Source of the DNA: Cyathus striatus | Taxonomy: Eukaryota > Basidiomycota > Agaricomycetes > Agaricales > Nidulariaceae | Length of the DNA stretch: 64,000 nucleotides | Reading direction: 5' to 3' | NCBI GenBank assembly: GCA_025738555.1 | Contig: JAOVFP010000022.1 | Location: forward strand, 558,001 to 622,000 | Part shown: piece after piece, positions 11,223-23,389 of the stretch | Position numbering within the stretch: the stretch's first letter is position 1 | Layout of the letters: each line of letters begins with the position of its first letter | Translations under genes and position numbers: made by a program | Notes under the pieces: model-generated | What the model saw: only the letters and a program-made list of their open reading frames with translations | Databases searched by the model: none | What the model was told of the DNA's origin: nothing

Positions 11223-13122
11223 GAAATGTCTATCTCTATTGCACCACCTATGCAGCCCAAGACTGCTGGTGCCTCCAAGATTACTGGGGATTCTGAAATG
11301 ACTGGTACTCATGAGATTACTGGGGATTCTGAAATGACTGGCACTCATGAGATGACTGTGCCTTCTGAGATGACTGGTACTTCTGAAATAGCTGGAGCTT
11401 CTGAGATGACTGGCACCTCTGGGGTCTTGGCTACAACTCCAAGTCAATCAAGTAATTCTGAGGACAACAACTCTGAGCTTGAACATCCCAGTGAGACTGA
11501 GAATATAATTAAGAATAGTGATGAGGAAGATGATGATGATGAGGAAGATGAAGACAATGCTGAAAATAAAGATGGTGATAGTGATGGTGATCATAATAGT
11601 GATGATAATGTTGATGATGATGAGGATGACAATGATGTAGAAGGAGAAAGAGAAGAAATGACTATTGATAAGAACAACAGCTTAACTCAGATTGAGGAGG
11701 AAGATATGGATACAATGATTATTGGTATGTGCCATATTTTTATTTGTACCTTTTCTAAAATGTTTATAGACTCTGCATTGGTATCTGATGCTGTACCTAC
11801 AAAGGAAGATTTGAAGGGTGCATCCAGAACTATTGGTATTTCTCTTTATTTTTGTCTTGGTAATGGAATTTCTGAAAAAAATTGTAGGAGGCATATTTCG
11901 GGGGCAGGCTCAGGGAAATAATTTCAGATTTGCTGATGATATCAACAAAAGCTCACCTATGGTTATAGACATCCAGGGGTTTGTCTACATTACCATCTCT
12001 GATGAATCTCCTAAGCTCAACCCAACCTTATTAAATACTGAGACACCTCCTCAAGCTGTACCAACTTTGGTGAATAATTGTCTTAAATCAGTATTGAACT
12101 CAGTTTCAAAAAGAATGCCTATTATTAAACACAAGATTCACCTTGACTTAATATTTTTATTAATTAACTAATATTAAATAGTTCAAAATAGGCTTATTAT
12201 GAATTTTGATACTGAGCATGAAACTTGGATTATATTTGGATGCTTCAATGACATTGAAAATACTGACACCATTAAGTGGACTTCTAGAATGAATGATATA
12301 GTTTTATATCTTGCTGCTGTAATGTCATTTTACTTATATTAATATCTAATTTTTCATGATTTCTTAGATTTCTGTGAAAGAACCTGTAGGCTTCCACTTA
12401 GCAAGAAGTGTGGGTAGTTCTTTTGGAGCATCAACTACCTCTAAAAGCAGTGAAAATGCCTCTGCTTCTGCCTCTGCTGCTACTGAGGACAATCTTGATC
12501 TACCTGATGGACTTAGTAAGAAGCAAGAGCTTATTGTGTCCATTTATAAAGTGGATAAGTCTCTCCTTGGACATAAGAACTGGTCCATTCAGATGGCATG
12601 GAAAATCTACCAGGAGGTACAGTGAGTCAAACACATGGTAGATACAAAGCCAGAAATGTGGCCATCTGATATGGATAAGCCACTCATGAAAGACTTGCAT
12701 AAAATGTTTGGAGCTGCTGGAACTGCCTGGCATTATTGGGATAAAGCTCTTAAACCCATATCTAACTATCCTGATATGGAGGAGTGGTTGAGTAGTGCAG
12801 ATCCACCTGATAATAAAGAAACTCATGAGCTATGGGGCCTGGAGAAGACAGCAGGATTTACTAAGGTAGACTTAGAAAACTGGGTTAAAAAGAAGAAAAG
12901 TATTAGTGCTGGAAAGGGGAAGCAGAAAGCAGATGGAGGAAAGAGTAAGAAAGGATCTGGCATAAAGAATAAGTAAGTACTTTCTTGAAAGATAGCAATT
13001 TTTACAGTTAAGTTTGTATCCAATGTACTTTTAGTTTCTTTTGTATCTGTGTATGGCTGCTTCAAATCCTTTATGCAATATTAGTTCACTATTATTGGTT
13101 GATTGGACTTGCATATTTACCT

Positions 13123-15197
13123 ATGGCTTATGGCATTGGACCTGAACAAGAATTTCCTATGCTGAAGTTTGCCAAATTTAGCTCATTCATTCAAGAAACA
13201 TTTGGTTCAAAAATAAGCTTATCAACTGTTTTATTTCTGCTATTTACATTAACAAAAAATATTGAGTTGTTAAATCTGCATGCTAGACAGCAGTATTGTG
13301 AAGGAAATGACTGAAGAAGAACTCAAATTTCAGGTTGGATGAATGTTTTAGTAACTACAGTTCAAACTCTTCTTGGTGATAAAACAAAGCATTTATTTTC
13401 AGAAAATCAGCTTCCAACCACAGTTGATGAGGATGAAATAATTTCAGAAATTGCAATTAAGCTGGATAAATTTGCAAAGTTTTTGGAACTGCATCCTTAT
13501 GATGATGGTCAATTTACTCAGGAACTTGGTCCTATTTCAGAGAATAAAATTACTCCTGTATGTCTTATATGTCCAACATTTATGCGATGTGCTACACCAT
13601 CTTGTGAAGGTCATTCATTAAAACAAAACTCAAAATATTCTGATATTCCCAAAGTTACTTTAATTGAAAGAACAAAATTGTATTACAATGCACATATATT
13701 AACCGGTCATCGTTCAAATTGTAATACAATTTACTATGCAGATCATAAGCATATTAATATTATTGGTCAAGAGCCCCAGACAGAATATTTGAATAATGCT
13801 CGCTATATTAAAATTGGGACACATTTATGGGTAGATTGTGTATTCTCAAAAGCAATCATGAATGCTACATATAGCTTTCATGCATCTACTGCAGCTTATG
13901 CAGAGTTCTGGACAAATAGCTATGGTGATAATAAAGAATTAAGCCACCAACAAGTTTGGGATGCATTTATTGAAGAGTCAATTCATACTGTGAGTACAGC
14001 ATCTGATAAGCAATTTGTAGTTCAAGATGGTCTATCCACTAAAGATATTACTATCAAAGCATATGAATATCTTGGAGAGTGTGGAAAAATAAATCTGGCT
14101 TCAAACCACAGTTGTGTGGAATGTACTCAACCATATAAATCAACTGCAGATACTATGGAGAATATAAACAATAATGTATCATCTGAAATGGCTTCTCCAG
14201 TAAAAATGATTGTTATTGATGGTGTTGTAATGGGACCAGTTCACTGTGAAATGGAAGGTTGTTCTGCTAACATATCTAATCACTGTGGTGGTGTATTCTG
14301 TGGACATCATAATATTCAATATGGAGCAAAGTGCCATGTGAAGGGTTGTACCAGACAGAAAGTTCATGGTACTGAAGCATGTGAAATTCATCAAGAAATG
14401 TGGAATAAACACTGTTTAAATTATAGCTCAGCAGGTCTTTCTGGACTAAGACGAGCATTACAACATCACAATGAGAATTTGTCTTGGCTACCTAGAATAA
14501 ATCACACTCATCAACCACATGATGAAGAACAAAATAGTGATGATTTTAATACTTGCAAAACATACTTTTCTCCAAACCATTATTACTGTGTAGAGACAAT
14601 TTGTGCTCCATGTGGTGTTGTCATTGAATGGAAAAAATTTGTTAAGTCTGAATCCTCAAAACAGATTTTAGAATTTTTAAATATGGTTTTTCCTGATCCT
14701 GAATTATGGCCAGCATATATATGCATTGATAAAGCATGTCTTGTTCTTCGTTATGTTGTCAACAATGCACTTTATCATATATGGCTTGGAACAAGTCGAT
14801 TTGTTGTTGACAGTTATCACTATACAAACCATAAAGCAGATGATGATCTTTGCCACACATACTGCAATCCTGCACCTAATGATGGTTCTGCTCCTAATCT
14901 TGTGATAATTGATCATGATCATAATGGAAATCCATATTTCAAAAGAGCTTTTAATACACAGGTGAGTTTAAATACTTTAAATTGTATTTAATATTAATAT
15001 TACAAAAGGCTTGTGAACAACTCAATGCTTGGCTTGGTGGATTTGAATCAATACTCAAAAGAATGACTGTATCAAATTTCAATTGGTTTATGCATGTAAT
15101 GTTGTTTTTTCACACACAGCATGTATTGAAAAAGCAACAAAAAAGAATGGTAAGGTTGAGTAGTGATTTATTTGATGATGAGGAAGAGTATATGTAG
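13123..15197 (+). CDS. KDZ-family transposase with CxC5 and CxC6 cysteine clusters
   Basis: The protein has the layout of basidiomycete Kyakuja-Dileera-Zisupton transposases. Numbered from the Met at 13339, a CxC5-like cluster (VCLICPTFMRCATPSCEG) lies at about 74-190 and a CxC6-like cluster with repeated Cys/His pairs (HCEMEGC, CGHHN, CHVKGC) at about 258-350. An RNase H-like catalytic part follows, with candidate acidic residues D464 (ICIDKAC), D491 (VVDSYHY) and E544 (ACEQLNAWL). A 47-bp intron (14962-15008, GTGAGT to AAG) joins NTQ to ACEQLN; without it the last acidic residue is lost. The chosen start ATG at 13123 gives the expected N-terminal helix. Between it and 13339 there is an in-frame TGA at 13312-13314. 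This is either a CGA to TGA stop or a very short (36-bp) intron. TIRs for this element were not found. The family call is strong; activity is doubtful. Confidence 0.8.
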
Positions 15198-16619
15198 ATT
15201 ACAAGTTGTAAGTTGTAGACTTTTTTGTATAAAGCCTTAAATGATTAGTTCTGTTTCACTATAATTTATCACATATTTTAAATGAGCTTCATTTTTATTC
15301 AAAATAGGTATCAGAAGATATAAAATTCCTCTAATAAATATGTTAATTGCACTTATCTTTATCAGTACTAAATGGCCTATAATTCATCTAATATTCATGT
15401 GAATATCACTTGTTTTTATCAGTACTAAATAGCCTATAATTCATCTAATATTCATGTGAATTTATTTTCAAAGACCAGCACTGCAGTATTATTTGCACTG
15501 GAGGGCTGGGAAGTAGACAGAGGAGAAGTAGACATAGTGAACCATTTGACTGAGGAGTCCTAAGGTGATCAAGGGGGAGATTAGCAGCTGTAGTGTGAAA
15601 TTGAGAATGTAACATGGAATAAAACTTTGAAGAGGAGTTTAAAACATGAAGACTTGACAAATCTTTGAGAAAAAAATGGTGGAAAGCAAGAGGAGCATGA
15701 GGAGATCAGCAGGGAGGCTCAAATGATAGCTCAGAATTTCACAGAGGGCAAGGGAAATGCACTGAGTTGTGGGGGAGTTTGTATATGAGTTATATAGAAA
15801 TCTAGAATAAAGACATTACTTAATGAGGAATGGCTGGTGAAACAGAGATTAAGTGTTTTAAGATCAAAGATTTGGGTAGAGCAAATGGTATGGTATGAAA
15901 CAAAGAGGGTGAAAATGAATTGAGAGAAAATTTTGAAGAACAAAAACTTGAGAGAGAGGCTTGGGGCAATGAAACAGCTGTTGGTAAGGCAAATTGCAGT
16001 ATTCAGTGGCTCTTTGTAGCATGCAATACCAACAATCTTGAGTTCCTCATGTGTAATTGTGGTGTTTGGGGTGATGTGGAAATGTTGGTGTTGGAGGGAA
16101 CCAGTGGGAGAGGGGGAGAGAGGGGGAAGAGCAAACACAAATAATGTGTTGATGTGTGCACAGCTAGATTTGATAGTGTTGTATCTGGAGATAATGGTCA
16201 TCTTTAGAGGTTTATTATATGCTATTTACTTAAATTATGGAGTATACACAAAGGTAAATGTAAGCCATGTTGACAGCTGTGTAACAGTACCATGGTATGG
16301 GTACCAACAGGTGATAACCACACTGAACCCATTCCATGCTAAGTTCCCCCCAGGTCTCAGATGGTATGGTACCTGTGATGTCTGTAACCATACCATAACC
16401 ATTTTGCATGGTTATGGTTGGCAGCCCTATCTGTATTGCACAGCCTCTAGTTCAGACTTTGGTAGACAACTCTAGTATATTAATACCCCATATCTTGGTA
16501 GTTTCCAATAAGTTTCCTCCCTATTTTCTGTCACTATCTGTGTTTGTGTCTGAGCTTTACTCTCTCATCATTCTTATCTCTCTCAACTACCCCCCCTTTT
16601 ATTTGTTGCTTCTAACATA
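15198..16619. other. No gene seen; AT-rich intergenic DNA with a small tandem duplication
   Basis: A ~57-bp unit containing ATCAGTACTAAATAGCC and TCTAATATTCATGTGAAT occurs twice in tandem at about 15350-15461. At 16285-16415 there are inverted words around GGTATGG and CCATACCATAACC. Open frames on either strand here lack any family motif. Confidence 0.5.
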
Positions 16620-17390
16620 ATAGCACCCTCACTGAATTACCTTCTGATTTCATTGCATCTATTCACCTTCCTAACTCAGTTAACCATTGGTCTGTTAATA
16701 ACAAAGGTTTTTTTTTGGCTAAATAACTATATCTGAGTTCTCAACTCTCCTAACTTTCCCAACCTATAACTCTGAGTTCTTTTGTACAAATACAAACACA
16801 TCCTTTCTGGCAACTATAGCCAGAGGAAGACTTTGAACTTGATCCACTGCAAGTATGCCTGGTCTGGTCTTTATATCTTCATAAAAAATTATTATAAGTC
16901 TTGCATGACTTGTATGCATAACAAACCACAGTGACACCAGCAATATGGAAACTTGAAGCAATTGCCAATTCCTGAGAATTCATGAAAGTTCATATCAATG
17001 GATTTCATTAATACTCTACTGTCCTTATTTGCTTACAACAAAGAGTTTGCCACCATACTTGTCATTATTAACCACCTTACAAAGCAAACCATATTCATCT
17101 TGACTACAAACAAGCTTACCTCAGAGAAGCTCACAGAACTTTTTTTCCTCCACATTTTGTCCAAGCATGGTATTCTGTCTCATGTTATCTCAGATTGAGG
17201 AAAGGAGTTTGTCTCCCATTTCATCTTTTCATTAGATATCACCCTTCATATGAATCTTCATTTTACCTCTGATAATTATACAGAGAACAACAGTCAGACT
17301 GAATGCACTAAATTAGATGCTAGAACAGTACATCTGCATTTATTGCAACTACCAGCAGGACAACTGGGCTCTACATGAAGCCTCTGTCTG
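16620..17390 (+). pseudogene. Decayed Ty3/gypsy integrase fragment
   Basis: The plus-strand frames recover the usual integrase order. First comes the end of the zinc-binding domain (KTLNLIHCKYAWSGL, then YYKSCMTCMHNKPQ), next the linker (YGNLKQLPIPENS) and the start of the catalytic core (ISMDFI, then ILVIINHLTKQTIFI and LFFLHILSKHG), and then the second acidic site (VISD, stop, GKEFVSHF) and LHFTSDNYTENNSQTE. In-frame stops lie at 16932-16934, 16983-16985 and 17196-17198. The first and last fit CGA to TGA. The upstream part near 16680 (SVNNKGFF) is weak. Neither reverse transcriptase nor LTRs are adjacent, so this is a truncated relic. Confidence 0.85.
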
Positions 17391-17641
17391 GGGATATGTG
17401 AGTATGTGAAGTCTGTAAAGTATATCAATAATTCATGGGAAGTGCAGAGTACTGCTATGACTGCAGATATTGAAACTAGTAGGACTCTCCCTCTGGCTTC
17501 ATCCCAGTTTCCTCATCACTTTGTCACACTAGCTCTTCACTATTACTCGGTTTTAACTTTGAAAACTTTTTATATAATGGAAAGTATACTAATTGAACTA
17601 TATCTATACAAAATGAAAATCTACTTAAAATCATTGTATAA

Positions 17642-20600
17642 CTATTTCTCTGATTTTAAAAATTTCTCTACAAATTTTTCAAATTTATTCTTCTTGGTAA
17701 CTGTAATGAATTCCCATTTATCAGGACTTAGAGAAATTATTACTACTCTTCCTGACATTGTCCCAATGGCAACTGTGATATCATTCAATGCTACTACATG
17801 TAGATGTATAGGCCTAAAAGAAGGAGGAAGCCAAAATAATCTTGTTCCTATGTTTACCACCCAATCATCAACAACCAGATTCAAATTAGTATCAGATAAG
17901 GTATAAAAGGAATCAAGCTCAGTGAATGTTAACATGGAAAGAACCTTATTGTTATTGACAACAATGCAGTTCTGGTCAACATTAAACCAGACCAGTTCTA
18001 CAGGATCTTTTAGATACCAAACATGTACACAATTGCCATTTTTAACATTCCACACTGTGACTGTCTTGTCATCTGAGCCAGAAACAATAGTTGTCCCATC
18101 CTGTGAGATGGCAACTGAGTTGACCAAGCCTGAATGGCCTTTTAGCTGATTGAGAAGTTTTCCACTGTGTGAATTCCACACTCTGACTGTCCTGTCTGAT
18201 GAGCCAGAAACAATAGTTGTCCCATCCTGTGAGATGGCAACTGAGTTGACCAAGCCTGAATGGCCTTTTAGCTGATTGAGAAGTTTTCCACTGTGTGAAT
18301 TCCACACTCTGACTGTCTTGTCATCTGAGCCAGAAACAATAGTTGTCCCATCCTGTGAGATGGCAACTGACCTGACCCAGCCTGAATGGCCTTTTAGCTG
18401 ATTGAGAAGTTTTCCACTATGTGAATTCCACACTCTGACTGTCTTGTCATCTGAGCCAGAAACAATAGTTGTCCCATCCTGTGAGATGGCAACTGACCTG
18501 ACCCAGTCTGAATGGCCTTTTAGCTGATTGAGAAGTTTTCCACTATGTAAATTCCACACTCTGACTGTCTTGTCATCTGAGCCAGAAACAATAGTTGTCC
18601 CATCCTGTGAGATGGCAACTGATCTGACCCAGTCTGAGTGGCCTTTTAGCTGATTGAGAAGTTTTCCACTATGTAAATTCCACACTCTGACTGTCTTGTC
18701 ATCTGAGCCAGAAACAATAGTTGTCCCATCCTGTGAGATGGCAACTGAGTTGACTGAGTCTGAATGGCCTTTTAGCTGATTGAGAAGTTTTCCACTATGT
18801 GAATTCCACACTCTGACTGTCTTGTCATCTGAGCCAGAAACAATAGTTGTCCCATCCTGTGAGATGGCAACTGAGTTGACTGAGTCTGAATGGCCTTTTA
18901 GCTGACTGAGAAGTTTTCCACTATGTGAATTCCACACTCTGACTGTCTTGTCATCTGAGCCAGAAACAATAGTTGTTCCATCCTGTGAGATGGCAACTGA
19001 CATTATATAATTGGAATGACCTTTAAGAATTTGTACACATGGATCCCAATACTGGCTGTATCCTTGAATAACTTTTGCTGTTTTTAATTGATCTTGGTAT
19101 ATTTTATACAACAAAGTTTCTTGTGGAGTGAATAAAAGTGCAGAATGGTAAATTTGCAATGCATGATCCTTAATTATCTCATAGTTATGCAGAATAAAGC
19201 TCTCAGCATCATTCACTAGCTCCAAACATTGAGTTGTAAAATTAAACTATTTTACTTAATTAGAAAAAATAATTCTCACTGAAAAGTAAAACACACCTGA
19301 AGATTTTTTATGAGTCTTATTCCTTCTAGTGCTCTTGGTAGTTGACCATATAGTGATATTACTTCCAGCCACTGCAATAAATACTTTGATATCAAAGTAG
19401 TTGTCAATTGATTCAGATTTTCATTCACTAATCCTTCTTGAACATGAAAAATCCAATATGTTGCTGCATAACCAATCCCATCTGTCATTGTATCAGGAAT
19501 AGATATATCCTTATTTGCAGTGGACATGTCCTCAACATTACAAATATTTACTTTGAGAGTACTCATAAGAGTTTGTAAACAATACATTGCAATAAGTGTG
19601 TGATGCTTTTTTGTGTCAATGTAAAATCTTGAACATCTTTCTGAATTGGTAAGAAAATCATGAAATGATAAATGAAAAGCATGGATTGGAAGAGTTGAAT
19701 TTGATGGTGGCACTAGTAGTACTGCCTTTAGATACTGAAGGATTTTGTAGATGTTATATTCAGTATGAGTCAGTCTAAGAATTTGCAATATTCCTTGAAT
19801 GGTCAAGTTATTATACCCTAATATAATAATTGCCACAATAGCTTGAAATACATCTTCTTTCCAGTATGATGATTGTGAAGCTAGTAAAAGAATTTTCATA
19901 TACATATGATCAAGTGATCCATATGCATCCATGTCATTCAATTTAACATATCTGTTATCAAGAATCATTCTCAGTTTGTCCTGTGCTCCAATTTCAAGTC
20001 CATCATTAATAAACTTCATTGCTGTAGTTGCTGCAATAAATAATCCAGAACACATGTCAATCAATTCATTCATTTCATTTGGCTTTGGCCATGGTTTCTC
20101 AATGGGTGTTTTACTAATCTCATGTTCTATGTACAACCTGATGTCAGCATTGACCTTTTCTGTTTCAATATTGTGCAAAATAAAAGGATTTGTCAAGGAT
20201 TCCACTGTTTTAGTTTTGAATATGTACTCAAGAGATGCCTCAGGTCTACTGGTAACAAAGAATTTGATTGGAAAGGTGCACTTGCTGAGATTGTCAGCTA
20301 AAACACTGATAATATGTGCCTGCATGTCTTGTTGGCATTCATCCAGTGCATCAAGAACAATCACTATTGTAATATTTTGTAAATCATTTCTTATATCCAT
20401 AATTGGTTTCAATATCAACTTCTCCAACTGAATTGCAAAGGATGAGTGCAGAATTGAAAGATCAGTTCCAACTTCTTCCAATATCTTTTGTTTCAATGGT
20501 GGGAGTTGTTTTCCAAGTTGATATGTCAGAGTTTTGACAACATTTGTAGACTCAGTTCTATCTTTGTGATCCCTAGAGAAGAAAAATGAAGCTCCATTCT

Positions 20601-21154
20601 CCTGGTATTTATGAGCCACACTATGTGCCACAGTAGATTTTCCAGTTCCTGCAAGTCCAGAAAGCCAGTAGATAGATGCTTTGTCAGTTGAAGTAATCCA
20701 ATTATCAATTTCATTCAACAGATCCACTCGAGTACCAGTGGTACACCCAGCAGCTTTTTCCCTTTCAGTTGAGTTATAAGCAGCACCAAAGGTTGGGGAC
20801 AATGTCTCTGCTAGCAAATCCTTTTGTTCCTTGAACACATTCTGATAAATAGTGTTAATTGTTGTATCTTTTATATTGATATTTCCTTTATTTTTTGTGA
20901 ATGCATGGGACCCTGTGTTGTTTTTAAATGTATTTTTCTCCCATTATATGTAAGAAAGAAATCTAGTAACAAATAACTTAAGTTGAACTTACAATTGTTA
21001 TAGATGTTTGTGGTACACGAGACAACACAGGACTTGTTACTTCAGTGTCCGGTTGAAGGGAACGATCCCCCGCTTGCAGATCAAAAGATGGAGCATGGTT
21101 CCCTTCGGCATCTAGCGAGTAAGAGTTGCCGATATTCTCGAGTGATTGAGACAT
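17642..21154 (-). CDS. NACHT-WD40 repeat protein (fungal NLR-like), gene 1
   Basis: Three exons join in frame: 21154-20993, 20937-19297 and 19219-17642, with introns of 55 and about 77 bp. They give about 1125 residues. The start ATG at 21154 is the first after a TATA-like box; an in-frame ATG further up would lie before that box. Residues about 95-140 hold the pre-NACHT motif GAAYNSTERE and GCTTGTR. The NACHT P-loop is GLAGTGKST (about 148) and the Walker B is VLDALDE (about 248), followed by TSRPE. Eight WD40 repeats of 42 residues follow from about 668, almost identical to each other and differing mainly in the GHSxxVxSV positions. A tail of about 120 residues has no clear domain. Such proteins are cytosolic STAND NTPases, some of which act in heterokaryon incompatibility or non-self recognition. 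The ligand here is unknown. The body is nearly free of CpG, but exon 1 is CpG-rich. Confidence 0.88.
18010..19025 (-). repeat. 126-bp tandem units encoding eight near-identical WD40 repeats
   Basis: Eight in-frame 126-bp units with very high DNA identity. Most differences fall in the codons around GHSDSVNS, GHSDWVRS, GHSGWVRS and GHSGLVNS, and in SHS/LHS. This is the high-internal-conservation WD pattern known from Podospora HET-D/HET-E, where repeats are reshuffled by recombination. Copy number here may vary between strains or be collapsed in assembly. Confidence 0.9.
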
Positions 21155-21215
21155 TGTCGTTCGGTGTTGCTTGCGTATGAATGGAGGGGGAAGGTGTCCT
21201 ATTGTATAACGACCC

Positions 21216-21223
21216 ATATATAT
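21216..21223 (-). promoter_or_regulatory. TATA-like box of NACHT-WD40 gene 1
   Basis: ATATATAT on the minus strand lies about 65 bp before the ATG at 21154. A pyrimidine-rich stretch (CCTTCCCCCTCC) follows, as is common before fungal start sites. It sits at the border where CpG-rich DNA begins. Confidence 0.5.
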
Positions 21224-21249
21224 GTCGATTGTTGATGCATGATGCATGT

Positions 21250-23389
21250 CAATCCAAAATTAGAGACATCAACGACATGCTGTTCAACTTTACCTTCGTT
21301 GTGGTCAGCTGGTGGTTTTCACATTGAAACGTACCGAAAAGATATATGGTACTCGTAACTCCGAATGCCCATAGCTGTCTTTCTACAAACTACGTAGTAG
21401 GTTTCAATGTTGCCGAAACCTTGGACTGGAGACTCAACCTGCTAAATTCGGCGGAATATCGAAATTCGGCATTTCCCGGATCCCCGGTGTGTTGACCACG
21501 ACCTTGCCATGACCCCCCCTGTTATCCTCCGTACCCTCCTGTCTTCCCACCACAGGAATGCTCCACTAGCTAATTTATCCACGATCTGACGCACCTTGTA
21601 TCGACCTATGTCTGCTGACCTACAATTCCAATATCCGTTGAACGAACGAATCTCTTCGTCGCAACAATGGTCACTGAACGTCGATTTGGAGGGAGTATGA
21701 GTACTTGTGCCCACTGGGGCTTAGGCGTGCCGTTCCAAGACGCATACCGTTATGCAAGAAAGAGGCTGTAGGTGTATGTCTTTCTTCGTTACGTGTATAC
21801 TTACCTTTTCACCGGTTTCCGTTCCTGTCCCAGCTCCCTTCTGCCGTTGACTATCCCCACCTTACGTCCTTCCCTCATAACCTCCTTCGTGTCCTCCCTC
21901 CCTCCTCTGTTTACTCCTTTCCCTTCACTGTTTCCTCCCTTTCCTTCCTCCCCTCCCTCTCCTTTCATCCTTTTGTCTCTTCGCCCTCTTTCATCCTTCT
22001 CCTTTTCTTTATCCCCTCCACCTACCTGTCTTCTTCTCTTCTTTACTACTAACTCAAGCTAATCTTGTGTATCCACAGTAACTTGACAAGAACCGCTCGC
22101 ACACGCATTCATATCCAGCCCAAATAGGAGAGGACTAGCACCATACATCCATCCTGCGCGCAATACGATATGGCGTGCGTTGTGGTGTCGCATGCTTCCC
22201 TGGTGAAGTCGGTTGGGGGACGCCTGCCGAAGATGCGCTGGGATACTGGGCGATTTTGGGTTGGCAAGGTATGTAAGGAAACCCCTTACTTATCTTCTAC
22301 AATCCTGCCTCTTCGAGCCCCTCCCTTCTTCCGCTTTTCTTCCTCTTCTCTCTTCGTTCAGACTGTACTAACGCCGTCTCCAACAACGACTGTAGATGGT
22401 GATCATTCAGTCGCGCACGCACATCAGCTCCGAGCAACTCTTTGCCTACAAACTTCGTCATTGTCTTCTCCCTACTCTCTATTCTCTCATTCATCTCCTA
22501 CATCCATGACCGCTGCGGACAAGAATGACCATGCCACCCCACTGAACACTTCCAACACGATTTGCAAGGGCTTTACTCTTACATCAAAAGGTCAACTCAA
22601 GATGCACTACGGTATCATGTCGAGGAATTCACGCGAAAAGCTATTATAGCGTTCCTCTAAAACTTGCTGGGTCGGGGGAAAGAGCCGGAAATGCGAAGGT
22701 GATTGATGAAATAGGTATCCTCATTTCATTTCGTACGACTGCTGGAAGTTCTGACTATAGTTACAGGCATACGTTTGTCTAATACAAAGCAAGATATCCC
22801 AGCTTCGACTGTACAGACGGCACCCTATATCTGTTCTACCCCATGCTACGCACCATGAGGGCTCTATTTTGCGGCGTCTTCCCCCTCATTACTCTCGTAT
22901 ATTCAACCCCACTCATTCCTGGTTACCTTACGGGGGGCTTGAGCAAGTGGCACGTCACCACACGCCCACCTCTGTGGACTCTCGGGACACGCGTCTATTG
23001 TTTCGTCTCCCAGGCTCCTGCGAAATCGAGTACAACGGACTATACCTCTCCAGCTATCGACGTCCCACTGCCATCCTCGTACCTACATCACTCCGGATCC
23101 CTGAGCGCACGTCATGCCTCTGGATGTTCGTAGGGGTGTTGTGGTGTACAGCACGAAAGCTGGGTGTGTTGGACACTCGATACGGAGAGCGAACTGCAGG
23201 CGTAAGGACGATGTTTGGGGTGGGATCTGACGCAGGTCGAGTAAGAAAGAATCAGTGTGCGGTTGGGGAAAGGCAGATGGTGGGATTGGTTGTATGGCTT
23301 CTCATGGGCCTCAGATTCTAGTGACTCCATAGACCCCCACGCGTCCAACCCTCTCACCCTCCCAAGCCCCCTCTCAACCAACCCTACCA
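21250..23389. other. CpG-rich region, no confident gene
   Basis: CpG content is high compared with flanking repeats. Strongly pyrimidine-rich DNA fills about 21800-22030. Open frames at 22170-22650 and 22843-23321 (one containing LPGSCEIEYNGLYLSSYRRP) look like pieces of coding sequence, but no family is recognised and frames change. They may be remnants of one or two dead genes. Confidence 0.35.

Larger units (their letters stand above)
8760..12976 (+). pseudogene. Broken multi-exon gene of unknown function, split by an F2 element
   Basis: Exon pieces with good GT-AG borders can be followed. 8760-9016 is a basic Ser/Gly/Arg-rich N-terminus ending in GGRGSGGKKRGRGGR. Next come 9074-9149 (Lys/Glu/Ala-rich), 9196 onward, 11226-11724 (repeated EMTGT motifs, then a long Asp/Glu tract), 11770-11835, 11888 onward, about 12181-12318, and 12368-12976 (Trp-containing, ending in a Lys-rich tail). 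Introns of 57, 45, 52 and 49 bp fit. It is broken by an in-frame TGA as codon 4 (8769), another TGA at 12623-12625 (both fit CGA to TGA), a one-base frame problem in the A-run at 9202, and the 2000-bp insertion at 9223-11222. I do not recognise the family. The charge pattern would suit a nuclear or chromatin protein. It lies just upstream of the KDZ gene and might be its partner in one transposon, but that is a guess. Confidence 0.55.

Noticed and set aside
17922..18305. ORFs antisense or out of frame to the WD40 repeats (also 42838-43680 minus)
   Set aside because: Shadows of the repeated coding DNA.
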